From contig OV884014.1 in NCBI GenBank assembly GCA_930367205.1, positions 108,166,138 through 108,230,137 on the forward strand: a stretch of DNA of 64,000 nucleotides, in the 5' to 3' direction. The translations under genes and the position numbers were made by a program. Each line of letters opens with the position of its first letter. Within the stretch, counting starts at the first letter, position 1. This DNA comes from Acanthosoma haemorrhoidale (taxonomy: Eukaryota; Arthropoda; Insecta; Hemiptera; Acanthosomatidae). The notes beneath the pieces are model-generated. The model worked only from the letters and a program-made list of their open reading frames with translations, made no database searches and was not told the DNA's origin. This document shows, one piece after another, positions 13,301 through 25,755 of this stretch.

Positions 13301-14736
13301 AAAAAGTGGGTTGCCACTTTCTTAATAGAAGTCGGTATAATCTGACACCAGCTCTTGATATAATGCACAAGTTCCGTTCTGCTTTTTTAATGTACTGTCA
13401 TAAAGATAATATTTATTTGTTTTAGATTATGAATAGCACAAGTACTGTGACAGTAACGACCACAAAGATGATTACTTCTCCACTAGCTGACGTTGTGAGA
13501 ACAAAATCAGGCCAGTCGCCTCCTCAATACGACCCAAGGAGTGATCTGTTAAAGGCAATCAGAGACGGTACGTATTGTCTTGTAGCAAAAACAAATCTTT
13601 TTCTCTTCATAAAGTATACCTCGATGCACAATGGATATTATTGAGTTCTATAGACGCACATAACTTTCAGTCAGGTTATGCTATGTAGGCTCGGTCGTTA
13701 TCAATCTAATGGATAAATCATTTCAATTATCTAATATGCTCATGCTCATAATATAATGGACTGTCATCATATCTAAGGTTATATTTATAGAATACATTTG
13801 TAATTAAGAAATAAAATTTGATTTACATTCTGAAAATGTACAAGAAATCTCTTTTATACCATAGCGTAGAGTAATAATTTCACTAAAATATGGATATTTA
13901 AAAATTTTACATTTTACACATGATGAACTATTCTATTTTAAGGTTGTATAAAGCTTATAGATTATGTATGAATTTGAAAAAATATATAAATATGCTTTTA
14001 TAAATTTGGAAATACAATGTCTACTAAATAAAAAAATGTACTTGAAGCCTCTCGTATGAGCTTTAATAATAAATTAACAAGGAAATATGACATTACAAAA
14101 CAGAAGCGGGAAGGTGTGAACGAACAGTTAACTGAAAAGGTGTATTATCTCATCTCTGACACTGGTGTCCTGTCAATAGAACTCACTCGTACCACGTAAT
14201 GTGTAAGCTTTTCTTTAAAGTATAAATTTTCATTTTTATGGTTAATTACAAACTATTTTGTTTATTAAAATGAACTTAATGTAATGGGTTGTGTAAGGTT
14301 AATTTTATTACTTAAACCTATTAGACAACAGCACTATTAAATATAACCTCCTTCCCTAGTTATTATTTAGTCTCATTAGATAGCAATCAAATTCATAAAA
14401 TAGTTTTGATAATTGTGTTATAGTAAATATTAGTTAGTGCCCCAGTCTTCAAATTGTGAACTATTTGGTGGGGCAGCGTTAGCAACAATAGCACTGCCCC
14501 ATTCTGGTGTTAGGTGACTATTACATGAGAATGACTTAACTATTTCTTTTCTTTTCCCCGCAGGTATAAAACTGAGGAAAGTGGAAAAGATAGAGCAGAA
14601 AGAGGGGGAGAGAGTGAACGCCCTCCACGATGTAGCGTCTATCCTCGCGAGGCGCGTCGCCGTAGAGTTCTCTGACTCTGAGTCAGGCTCTGATTCGGAG
14701 TACGACAGCGAGGGGTGGGGAGAGTCCACCACGTAA
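5941..14736 (+). CDS. SCAR: SCAR/WAVE actin-nucleation-promoting factor (WASF family), nine coding exons
   Basis: SCAR/WAVE activates the Arp2/3 complex downstream of Rac, as part of the WAVE regulatory complex at the plasma membrane. Coding exons: 5941-6214, 6299-6452, 7189-7303, 7425-7595, 8358-8485, 9364-9537, 12772-13021, 13426-13567, 14564-14736. They sum to 1581 nt (526 aa plus stop), all with GT..AG introns and matching phases. The protein starts [16 protein letters not shown], typical of the WAVE homology domain (about residues 1-181). A basic segment (182-238), a proline-rich region (about 339-422), a WH2 motif ([16 protein letters not shown], around 453-475) and an acidic tail with the conserved Trp (GWGESTT) follow in canonical order. 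The ATG lies one base after an acceptor (AG at 5938-5939), so at least one 5' UTR exon lies upstream. Family assignment is secure; 5' and 3' UTR limits are not determined. Confidence 0.96.
8659..8941. mobile_element. Candidate MITE with about 30-bp terminal inverted repeats (SCAR intron 5)
   Basis: The left end GGCCCTTTTACACGAGTAAG is mirrored at the right end: the reverse complement of about 8911-8941 reads GGCCCTTTAACATGAGTAAG and continues to TTGATCA in both. The element is 283 bp, has no coding potential and sits inside an intron. The flanks read CTTAC on the left and TTTAC on the right, a possible degenerate target-site duplication. A second internal GCCCTTTTACACAATTAAG near 8886 suggests internal rearrangement. 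I cannot assign a superfamily. Confidence 0.55.
12772..13021 (+). other. SCAR: SCAR proline-rich exon
   Basis: This 250-nt exon encodes residues 339-422. It has a PPPPPPP block, then an uninterrupted run of sixteen prolines ending before [10 protein letters not shown]. In WAVE proteins this region recruits profilin-actin and SH3 proteins. It opens after TTTTGCAG and closes at CCG|GTGAGT. Being built almost only of CCN codons, the exon reads as open frames on both strands; the antisense poly-glycine reading is a shadow. Confidence 0.93.
13426..14736 (+). other. SCAR: SCAR WH2, central and acidic (VCA) exons
   Basis: Exons 13426-13567 and 14564-14736 encode the output module. The WH2 motif [10 protein letters not shown] is split by a phase-1 intron and continues [12 protein letters not shown]. 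The central segment [17 protein letters not shown] and an Asp/Glu/Ser-rich tail with a single Trp near the end follow. WH2 binds monomeric actin and the CA part binds Arp2/3. The stop is TAA at 14734-14736. Confidence 0.95.
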
Positions 14737-17700
14737 CATAGCGTCGTCGCTGTCTTACAGAGCCAGGCGGGACCAAAAGGTTCTGGCTGTCTTTGTGTAC
14801 TCTCTTGCCTGTCGGCAAAGGTCTTTTGCGGCTTGTCGATGACCATTTGTGCAGACAAGCCTGTCATCCATGAGTGTCTGTCACGCGTCGTTTAGTATTA
14901 ACTATTGTCGTTCCTAAAAGCAATCTCTCAGTCAAATTTATCATTCTTTCTTATTTTGCAATGTGGTCTTCCTTACTTATAAACTTTTTAAAAAAATACT
15001 AAAAGGTTATTCTAAAAATGCAAATTTTCTCTTTTTTTAAAAAGAATTATTTGCCAAACTTACTCACAAAAAAATAAATATAGTACTTTTCACTGAATTT
15101 ATTTGTTGAGATATCTTCTTAGGTTGATGGTAGAAAGATGGGCTTGTATCAATTTATTAATAGATGACATTTCGGCTTACTATATACCTTCGTAAACTGA
15201 GATAAGTTAAACCTTCCTAGCATATCTTCTTCCATCTCGTACGAGGGCCTCATACAGATATACATAGTAAATCAAAACGTCATTCATAAATAAATCTTTT
15301 AGAAAAATCTTAACATCTTTCTTATACAAACTTTAAGCTAATACCCCGACTAGTACTTTTCAATGTGATGAGTATTTCGTTAATTTATTAAATCTATCGA
15401 TACCAAAGCTGCTCTGCTAAAAAATCATTTAAAATGTTAACTGTAAAATTATAATATTGTATAAATTTAAATATCGTTGATTCGAGGATATGCAAGCTGT
15501 CTAGAGGTTCCTATCCTTAACATTACTTCCTCCTTATGTTCACAAAATTTATTAAATTGAACTCTCAATGTTCAAATGTATTATTAAACTCATTTAAATT
15601 ATTAATTGTATCCCCTTTGACAATTAGTTCTAAACTATTTTTGTTTAATGTGATTAATAGGGTTGTAATAATTATATTTAATGTAAAGCCAACAAAAAAT
15701 TGAAGTACATAAACATATATTTTTTTAATTTATATTTATTTTATGAACCAAAGAATGAATCTTTTAAAAAATAAATAAATATAAGTCAGTACGTTCACCA
15801 AATTCAATTCATGAAGGTTAAATAAAATGCCTGGTGTTCAGGAAAAGATAAGTTTCTGGCAACTCTTTCCTGCTTCATCCGAATTCGTATAATATTGACA
15901 GCATTCGCTAAAAGGGGGGGAGGGGTGGACCCTCGGCGCAGCTAACAGGTCCGGCCAGAGGGCAAAATTTGTATAAATTTTGTTCATTTCAAATAAGCAA
16001 ACTCATATCAACACAAATCGCACAAAAATGTGAGCCATCAAGACTAAAGAGTATAAAACTTTTTATTTATTTTTATTCTCAATATTGATGAACATTTACA
16101 AATTGATCCTTGTGTGCTGTCACTTAAAACACATTATTTCTTGTCGCGATGTAATTATATTTTTTACATTCCTTCTCAGTTATATAATAAAATTACCCTA
16201 CAAACATCCATAATCACTCTACCTCTGTTGTACCTTCTAATTTTTATTTGTCATCAAAAACTAATACACGATGTTCCAAATAAGAACAAGGCATTCACCA
16301 ATTCTAAATGTTGACTGAGAAATATTCTACCAAATTTATTATTAGATAAAATGTCTCAAAATCATTTTTTATCATAATTTCCTTTTTATAGTACGCAAAA
16401 TCAATTATAATATTTTTAAAAATATTTGTATACCTGCACAGAATTGTTTTGTAGTTAGTGTAATTAACGGATGATGATTGTAAGTTAAAAAAAACCGTGT
16501 TGATAGAAAGATGTAGGCAGTTTATGCCATTTGTTGGCACGTCAGATATTTCTTGTGTCATAATAGTTAATAGTTTTAATGGTAAAAAATAAAAGCATTC
16601 CATTCCAGCGCACGCTCATTTGCTCAAAAAGCTAGATGCATATAGATCTAGATCGCATCTGTACTGTTACTATTTACTGGATAAGGTTATTAGATTATTA
16701 TTCTCGATGGTGAATTGAAGGGTTGACTATTAATATAAATCTCTTACAAAAAAAGTATCAATTAACACGTTGATTAGCAACAATGAAACAACTCGTAGTT
16801 TGCGTTATTGCCTAGGACGCCAATTACGATTTATCTAGTAGTTTGTTTTGACAGGTCGAAAGCGTGTCTGTGCACGAGTCAAGATCTTTTCTTTTTTTTT
16901 TTTTTAAACACATTCTATGTGCTTTTTGATGATTACTATGTACTGTAATTACAGTTTTTAATAATATAATATGATTAAATTAAATTGGCTTTTTACACCA
17001 GAATCTTGAAAGTACCCTGTCAGTCAGCGTGTTAATAAGAAAATATTTAATAATTAAACCGATCAATATAATAAGACTGAAAAATGAAACTATCATCAGT
17101 CATGTAGAATTTGATTTTCTAACATGGTGGCACTACATATCTCCACAAATAATTATTAAATGAGATAATTAAAACAATGTTTTATCAGCCAAGGAAAATA
17201 CGAGATATATTTTGGTGTCGGCTAAAAGTTGTTTGTTATATTGCTACGGGCGTATGGAATAAACGTCTGAATCGGCCGGATAATGTAAAAAGGTGCTATT
17301 GAATTGATAATTTGAAATAATAATATTTTAAGAACATAGAATGTTCATTTGTTTAAAATAATGAATTATAGAAGAAATATTGACAGAAAGGACCTCCTGT
17401 TTTTTTATCAGTCGATCTACCTGGCTAGGACAAGGTAGCACAGTCTTGCCTGGACAAAAATCAGAAGAGCTTTGGGTTTGAGATCCCTGGCCTGTGTCAA
17501 TATTTGTTCTCTTTCGCCAATAAATAATAAACTATTTAACTAGCCATATTTCGTACAAAAAGAATTTTAAAAATTTACAAACGAGGTAAAACTTATCTAG
17601 AAACTATATTAGGTCTTACCACTCGGTCGATGGTTTTCTCTCTACTTAATATTTCTGTTAAATAAACTTACTCAATAATTGACAAATGTGATTTAATGAA

Positions 17701-20700
17701 AAAAGGGTCCGATGTTCGTATATAAGAAATTTATCTCAGGTAAGAAGGGGCTGTTTTAATTTTTGGATACTGTTGTCTTGTCGTGTTTTTTTCTATATTT
17801 AGGAATGTTTTTCCTTTGCTTAATATTATCATATGGATGGCTTAGTGATGAATTTTTGTGTTTACTCAAATCGTTCCAGAATTAGCTTTGCCTGTTGCAT
17901 TGCTAGATAGGTGAGTCTCGACATAACGGGTCCCAAAAATATATTTCTCTCGTATGTTGTAATATTTATAAGTAGGCTATTCAAAAATAAGTTGGGGTGC
18001 CGCCGATGTTGATGTTAATACCGGTCAATTCCATTAGGATGTGTAAACAATATTATGAACATTGTATGATATTATATTTTTTTCTTTTATTTTCTCAACT
18101 TTCTTTTTTGCAATAGTAGTGTCAATTATCATGGTTATTAAGGCTGTAGTTTCCTGGTGCTTTTCTCTCCAGTCTCAAATATTGAGAGAAGAGAGTTAAA
18201 GACAAGCCTAGAGTCTGGGACTGACTTGTGACAAAACGTACCGTGTTAACCGTACTGCGTTATGAATCCGTAGGCAAGAGTAATTGTGAGTTCTATGGGC
18301 TCATGTATCATCCTTCAGCCAGCTTATCCATTGTCAGTGAACACTTAATGGCGGTTATTTCGAAGAAATTCTATTAAATATTTAAATGCTTTGATAAATT
18401 TGTTGATAAAGTAGGTATCAAATACTTAAAGCCCCTCATATTGGGTATGACCCTCACACATGCATCCATAGAACTCGTTTCTACGAAGCAAACTAAAGGT
18501 ATTTGTTAATAACTTGCTCTATTTCATAGTTCTAATCGTCAGCTATTTTTCACTTGCCTTATCTGTATCAAATTAATTTAAATGACATAACTTAAGGTTA
18601 AATATAAAAATTCTAAACCATTGTTTTGAATTGTAATATTTAATATTACAATATTAGGCCCTAATAACCTCATTGTCCTCAATTTTAATACGATTTGATA
18701 ATTTATTAATGATAACCGGAAACTATAGAATTGTAATTGACATCCGACATGTCATTGTGCACTATTGGAAGTCAGTCCCTTGCTAAAACTTCCCCATCAC
18801 CACCGAAGGAAGGATATTATTTATTTATTTTTGTTGAATTGTCGTTAATATATTTTTATCTATTGATTTACTTATAAATATTTTGTATTATATGTTTAAA
18901 TGTGTTTTTCTATTCGTACTCAGCCTATATATGTGTATATATTTATTGTATATATTATTATTATTCTTTATTACAATAAGTATTATAACAATGGAATATT
19001 TATATTATATTCAATAGCCAAAGTTTTATTAACCTATCAATAATGTTATGTCAGTCTCGTAACTCTTCCATTATTCCTGTATGTATATACTAATGTCTGT
19101 ACTATAATTGATTTTCTATTGTAGTAATAATTCGGTAATTGTATATAATATATACAAAAATGTATATATGGAGAATTTGTACCCAAGACATTTTTGTCAT
19201 AAAAAGAAAGCTTAGTCCTAGTTTTCGACATTCCCAGTGAAAAAGTATTGTCAAATGCTAATAAAAAAATAATAAATTTAAAATAATTGCTTGTATTATA
19301 TTTATAAATGCTAATATATAATATATACCTATATAAATATATTTATTTAAAGAAAAAATAATAACAATAAAATAAAGAATAACATTGGTTTATTTTAAGT
19401 TCAATTTGTGGGTAATTCGTAGTAGTTTTTACCAAGAGTCATTTCAAATAATATTATTTATATTAGAACATGCCTCATAATAAATAATAGCAACCATTCA
19501 TGTTTATAAAATTTAAAAGACATTTGTTTTAAGTTTTTTGTATTAAATTAAAATATACTTCCATTGTTTCTGCTTGAAATTAATGTCTAATTGATTTTAT
19601 TTGTGTGTACGTGTTGTTTTTTTCTTTATATGGTTGAGATTGTATAGCTACTGTCATGTAAATGTTTCAGGTAATAATGTTTAATTGTTGAGTGTGAAGC
19701 ATTATCTAGTTCAGCCTGTTATACAACCCCTGGGTAAGATGAGACCTAACTGTCCATACAGAATGTTAACATTTTAGCTCTTGAAGAGTCTGAAAGGGGA
19801 AGATATAAATTGGGTATTTGTTCAAAATAGTTATCTATGGATCAGAAGTCGATGATTTTTTTTATTTTATCGTCTAAAATTTTGTTGTGTTGACTGTGAA
19901 GTATGTATAACATATTTGGAAGGTGAAGACCTATTTTGAGGTGGGTCGCATAAGTTCTTTTAAGTAATTGTTTAAATAAACTGCTTCATTTTATTGTAAA
20001 TAGTTAAATATTTACCATAAAATAATTATATATGTTTGGAAGAAGTGTTCTTACCTTCAGGCTCTCCAATGTGCCAGGTACCAAGTGTGACCCGTTTTCA
20101 ATGCCAGTACCAGGCGCTCGGCTAGATTTAGGTTGCTTGACTTAAATATCCACTGCCCTATTCATTTAAAACAATCTTATATTTTACTAAATATTAACCT
20201 ATGTTTGGCATTACTTGTATTTCATATGTCTTATAAACTATTTAAGTGACAGTATAATCAAGTGAAATACTATTTGGTGTTTAATAATTGTCTTTATTTA
20301 ATCAACTTCTCTAATACCTCCTCCACCATTGAGCATTTGGCATTTAGTGTTTTAAAAAATGGATGTTCTGCTGTAAAAAAAAAACATTGCTTATTAAAAG
20401 TTATAGCCGTTTGTGAAATATCGGTTTTTAAAATGTAAATTACTTAATCTTAATAGTGTTATTGTACTTTATAGTATTTGCAGAATGAGCTATTGTACAT
20501 AAACTGTAGTTCATTCTCGATATGAGTACATTGCTATGCCCTCGTGTCAAAAGCGAACTGTAAATATTTTGACAGAATGAATCTCTTAACATATTTTGCT
20601 GCCAAAAAAGGTCAGTCCCAAAACAAATGTTCGCTCAAAAAATTAACAAATATTCATTCTGCCAAAGTGAAGTACATCAATAAACAATATGTCTTTGTGA

Positions 20701-21469
20701 AAGTACAAATTTCTTTTTGTTCTTTTAAATTTTGTAATTGTTATTTTGAAGATATTTTTGTAGGTATTGTGTGATTTTCTAATAATCAAATCTGTTTTAC
20801 ATTTGTAATATGTTTTTGTTTTGCATGAATATGAATTGTATACATTTTGTAAGTACATTGTGATTTTGTGAAATCAAGAGGCTAGTTCTAAGTATTGTAA
20901 GCTTTTATAATCGGATGACATTATATAAAGCTTAAAAATTTCAGAATGTTAAATTGTGTAAACCTTCCTATTTCCTTAACCGTTGATAATTGTAAAACCC
21001 TTCAAATTTCTGACCGACCCGATAATGTCTATTGTAATTTATTTTGTTTGTTATAAAATTTTATTAATGACATTAAGTTTATTATTTTGGTCCTGTTTTC
21101 TTGTCATTTATTGCTGAGGCTGAAGAGAGAGGTTCTGCTATCAAACATGATCATCTTTCATCTGCCTACGAGTTCTTGATTAGCTGCCACTAAAATAATC
21201 CAATAATTCAGAAATTTTAAATGTATATTAATCAAAGTATCAGATTAAGTTGTATATTTTTTTGTTTACGTATAATTGTAGGAAGTAATGAATAAAGATG
21301 AAAGAAGTTGGTCATGTCAGTCAATTTTATGATTTCTTAAGTGCTAGTGCAGCTTTTTGTCATGATTAAGGTAAGGACTCCTTTTCCATTTGTCCTGGGT
21401 TTGGTAGGCTATCTTGGGCAAGTTGGGACACCTTACTCTACTAGCATGATTCACTTCTACAAATAAAAC
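14737..21469. other. Long AT-rich stretch downstream of SCAR (3' UTR and intergenic)
   Basis: No second gene found. The SCAR 3' UTR begins here; the first plus-strand AATAAA is near 15074, with several more further on (for example near 15767 and 21290), so the cleavage site cannot be chosen. Most of the stretch is simple AT-rich DNA with short open frames of the sort expected by chance. Confidence 0.5.
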
Positions 21470-24030
21470 ATGATCCTATCAACCGAAAAACCATCGAAGA
21501 GCCTAAAGGTGTGGCAAAATGAACATTCAAAAGAAATAAAAACTTATCTTACAGTAGGTGAATGCAACTATGGTCTTCAAGGAACATGTAGTCTGGCTCC
21601 TAGGAGTCAATGCTATTTTTGTGGTTTCAGAAATCTTGATGCAAATCCAATTAAAGCAAGTGTTCATGTAAATTGAGGTAGAACTGAATGCACTCAGACT
21701 CCATTAGTGAGATAGAGATAGCTTCCAAAGACTTAAATCTTAGCCTGTCCGCTTTAGAGGAAAATTTTCTATGGCTTCAACTTCTCTTGTCTCAACAATC
21801 CCATGACATGTACATGACCAGGGGACCTGCCTCTTCCCAAAGACTCAGCTGTTAGGGTGGGTGTCTTGTCAAAGTAACCCCTGTATCACAGTTATTCTCT
21901 CTCAGTGCTGAGAACTGTGAACTCTGAAGTGCTGAGAAAGAACCATCCTAACATTGACAAATAGTCTTTACTCAATCGGTGCACTTTTCTCTAGACTCCT
22001 TAGAGAAGCTGAGCTAGAACATTGGTCTGTAGAAAAAAGAAGCCTAGGCTATTGGCAAATGTAGTTATTACCTTAAGGGTAGAATTTTCCATCTTGTGGC
22101 TGATCACCGTTAGGTTTCTTTATGTTCAATTGGAAATGTTAAGGAAAAATAAGAAAGGAAAAGACCCTTTGGTGGCCCCATAAACTTTTTTATTTCGGCC
22201 AGGATATAGTATTTAGTGTTTTGTTCTTCTAAAACCGTTGCTGTACTCCTTCTGTCGTCCCGGTATTACTCCAATACATCACTAGATACGGAGCGTGAAC
22301 TTCCTGTTTTCATCTGGAGACAAAAGAAATGGCCACATCTTGTATTCAAGCTGGAATAAAACCTCCATTTTTCAGACTCGCCGTTACAGTCGTCAAGGTT
22401 CCATCTGTTCAGTTAACCAATATGCATCTTAAAGGGCCCCTCTCGTCCACTATTTCACTATTCCTCCCCCCTTAATAGTGGGAATTCAAATCCCCCTCTA
22501 TACACCCGTGCCCGATACATTGTCTAAAACAATCATTTGGTGGCCCAGCATATGTACACACAAAATAGAGGATCATCTTTTCTATCTCATACTTATAAAG
22601 ATTACTTGAATGATAATATAATAGCAGCACCATAAGGCAATGGTCCATTTGAACGATGGAATGGTATCATTCGGAAAACTATGAATTAGCTTTGAGATCC
22701 GAAAGGAAAAATATTCTTCAACGGTAGCCTGTACTACCCCAAAGTCTCTTCAGGAACGAATGCTACTTCATACAAACGCAAGTTCCAGCATCCTTGACGC
22801 CCGAACACCTGGAAATCAGGGTTCTCTTGGCTAATTCTGCAGGGTTCCTCTTCCTCTCACCATCCCATTCCCAGTTCCAAACATGACCCACTAGTAAGAA
22901 AATTCGCTCTGCTCGATGGAAATGCGGAGTACGCTCCTGTAATGTCCCCGGGTGGAAGAGAGGTGACAGTTTCTGCAAGAAATCAAACTAGGAGGAATAT
23001 ATGGAACCTAGCTCTGCGAACTGTTACAATTCGAGATAAAACACCTTTCACACGAACATCTTGTACTGATAAGATGAGAAGTTGCAGAGATAGCTCCGGA
23101 AGTGGGAGAAAGTACTGATGAAATAGCTCCTTTTTTCGAATTCCCTTTATTAATTTTTTACATATAAATATTACAGAAACTAGAACAATTTGAATCCATT
23201 AACTAAAATTTGCACTTCGTTATTATTGTAGTAGCGTAGCTACTATTTATACATTATTTGTGAAGGCACAGTGTTTGTTCTGTTAAAAAGCTGATGTACA
23301 TAAGACATCTCTTTTTTTATTATTTAATAGGTAATGGAGGTTACCATAAGAATAATTATAAGAACTTAAGCTAGATATCCCGGAGGCTGTTGCCATCGAT
23401 GTTGGAAGGGTGGTGGAGGGATGGTGCTAAACACGAAGGGCGAAGTAGTTCCACCTTACTATTTGCAAATTATATCAGCGGCTAAATAGAAAGAGGACGA
23501 TATATAACTATAAACCAGCTGGGATTCGATAAACATTGGAAGGTCACACGTAATGTTATTGTTTAATAAAGTTAGTTGTAAACTGTCTAATAAAACCTTC
23601 TCGAGGCATCTTGTATTTTTATTGCAGCTCGCGAACAAGAAGAGCTCAATGGCTCAGTTCTATTGATGGAATTGAAATAAATACAAAGAGAATAAACTTG
23701 AGGGGTCCACCATAGAGGTCCGACCAACGTGTTATATCGAAACTAATTCATTTTTCCAATCCAACACACCAAATGTTAGCCCTAGTGTAGAAGTTATTGA
23801 TATTTAAAAAAATGTCTTTTGTTCCGATTGGTTCGCATGTTACAGGTCTGGTAACTTTTTGAAGTTGTAGAAGCTTCATTGTCCCAAATTTGTAGCCGCT
23901 CAAGACGACCGGAATGCAGAAATATTTCACGAAATTGTTAATAGGGATGAGATGATCTAAAAAGCTAACCTAATCTAAAATCGCTACTACTACCACCGGA
24001 AGCCACAAAAGCATAAGACCTGAAAAAAGA
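21470..24030. other. Less AT-rich stretch without a supported gene
   Basis: Parts of 21700-23100 are more GC-rich than the flanks and contain open frames of up to 71 codons on either strand, but none has a recognisable domain or pairs with splice sites. An old mobile-element remnant is possible. In-frame stop TAA at 23971-23973 bounds the small ORF that follows. Confidence 0.35.
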
Positions 24031-24180
24031 ATGGCGTGCCTGGCGTGCATCTTCATGTTGGCGATGAGCATGGCGTGTGCTTTGGTCGTCATCCTCTTGC
24101 CTGTCCTCACTTACATCAATTTCTTCCCTCAAGATGGTGGCAGGGCCCGAAGCAAGTCCAAAAAGAAGCTAAAGAGGTGA
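24031..24180 (+). CDS. Small single-pass membrane protein ORF (49 codons), or first exon of a larger gene
   Basis: The ATG (24031) is the first in frame after a TAA at 23971. The peptide opens MACLACIFMLAMSMACALVV and continues ILLPVLTYINFFPQ, one strong transmembrane segment of about 25-28 residues. It then has a short basic cytosol-type tail ending KSKKKLKR before a TGA. It is much less AT-rich than its surroundings, as expected for coding DNA here. The stop overlaps a near-perfect splice donor (AAAGAG|GTGAGA, exon end 24176), so the true product may instead continue into a later exon that I could not find. I do not recognise the family. Confidence 0.45.
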   Translation: MACLACIFMLAMSMACALVVILLPVLTYINFFPQDGGRARSKSKKKLKR

Positions 24181-25755
24181 GAACGCTATGCGTTTTCTCT
24201 TCAATAGATCTGCGTTTTGAACAGTTCAAATCTATTTTACACTAATTTGCATAACAAAAGTGAACAAAATGTATTTATAAATTCAGCCACAGTGTTTGTT
24301 TGCTTGGTTCATCTCTGCAGAGTGTTCCATTTGTTGTAATTGGCAATGCCTGGACTAACCAGTGAGCATTGTCAAGCTGTGTAGTGGTTAGCTTTTAAAG
24401 TTTGTACGTTTGGTTAATCCTCCTGTGTCTAAATATTCTCCAATCTTCCCAACACTATGTTCCAATTACCGTTAATATCTAATCTTCTTCTTTACAAATA
24501 CGTAGCGTCACAAGTTGTATTTCATTCTTGAAAGGATTAAGTTGAGTAGCTTCCGACTTTTTAACCGGGAACATTCTCGATTGACTTGACTTCTAAAGGT
24601 CTCAATGTAATTAAAGAATTGGAGTCTTTAAAATTACGAAACTCCGTGAATCCATGTTTGATTACCTCTCGAATTTCTCAATCACTTGTTTCCAGTACTA
24701 GGTGGTCTATAAATTTAGGGCGTTTTATCTACAAGCTAGCCATTTTGGAAAAAACAAAATTCGTTGAGTACCATTTTGAAAATCTCTAATAAAAACAATT
24801 CTTATTACGATTTTTACTATTCACCCCTTCCTCAAAAGCATGTTCTACTTTAGTATGAATGTTTTATTATCATTCAACTTTTTTTAAAGAATAATTGGGT
24901 AATAATAAGTTGAACCAAAACCTTCATAGTCAGTTCGTGGCCAGTACAGTTATTTGTAGGCTATAAAGAAAAAAATACTATAGCCACCTATGTGAAGTGG
25001 GTACCTATTCCTTCATCATGCTGATGAATATCCCTTCCCATGATATTTAGCCTTGACTCTGCTTGGTAGAAAAGTAGTCTACTTTCGTATCAGAGGGTTT
25101 TACTCTTTATTTATTTCAACTATTTGGCCCAGGTCTTGGCAGATCACGGGGAGTCACAGGCAATACCCTCCTCTTATTTTAACTCAAAAAAATACTTTTG
25201 TACCTTACAAAATGTTAGTCTATTTTTATGCCTCAACAATCTGGCCATTAGAAAATAAGGAATACCTTGTATAATTTAATTTAGCAAAAACCAAACACTG
25301 AGAGATATTAATGACAGGTGTGTAAGAAAAATACGCATTGACTTGCTACAAGTATTTTCCTTTTCATCCCATCAGAGAAATAAGTAAAAAAAAAATTGAT
25401 AAAACAAATTATCTAGAACTAACTAGATCTTAGAAAGGAATGACTATAACAATATTTTATCTTTTTTTTTCAATGTTTATTTATTCACACAATATTTAAA
25501 ACATTTATATATAAATTTTTTTCTCAAATTAGGATTTCAATTTATAAAAACCAGAATGCTCACTAATGCTAAATTATTATAATTTCAATGTTTATTTTAA
25601 CAAACTGAATCTATACAAGTGTTTATCTGTTTAACAAATACAACAAAATAACAACAACTAATAATAATAATTAGTGATAAAATATTAATCAATAATTTAA
25701 ACAATTAAATGCAAAGATAGAGGGGGAAAAAAGAAAGGAAATGTTTATGTTGACA
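24181..25755. other. Intergenic AT-rich DNA between the small ORF and EMC2
   Basis: No gene supported. On the minus strand the first AATAAA after the EMC2 stop is at about 25591-25596, a candidate polyadenylation signal for EMC2. Confidence 0.4.

Noticed and set aside
14430..14867. Minus-strand 145-codon open frame at the SCAR 3' end
   Set aside because: Antisense to the SCAR VCA exon, whose frame, splice site and family motifs are clear.
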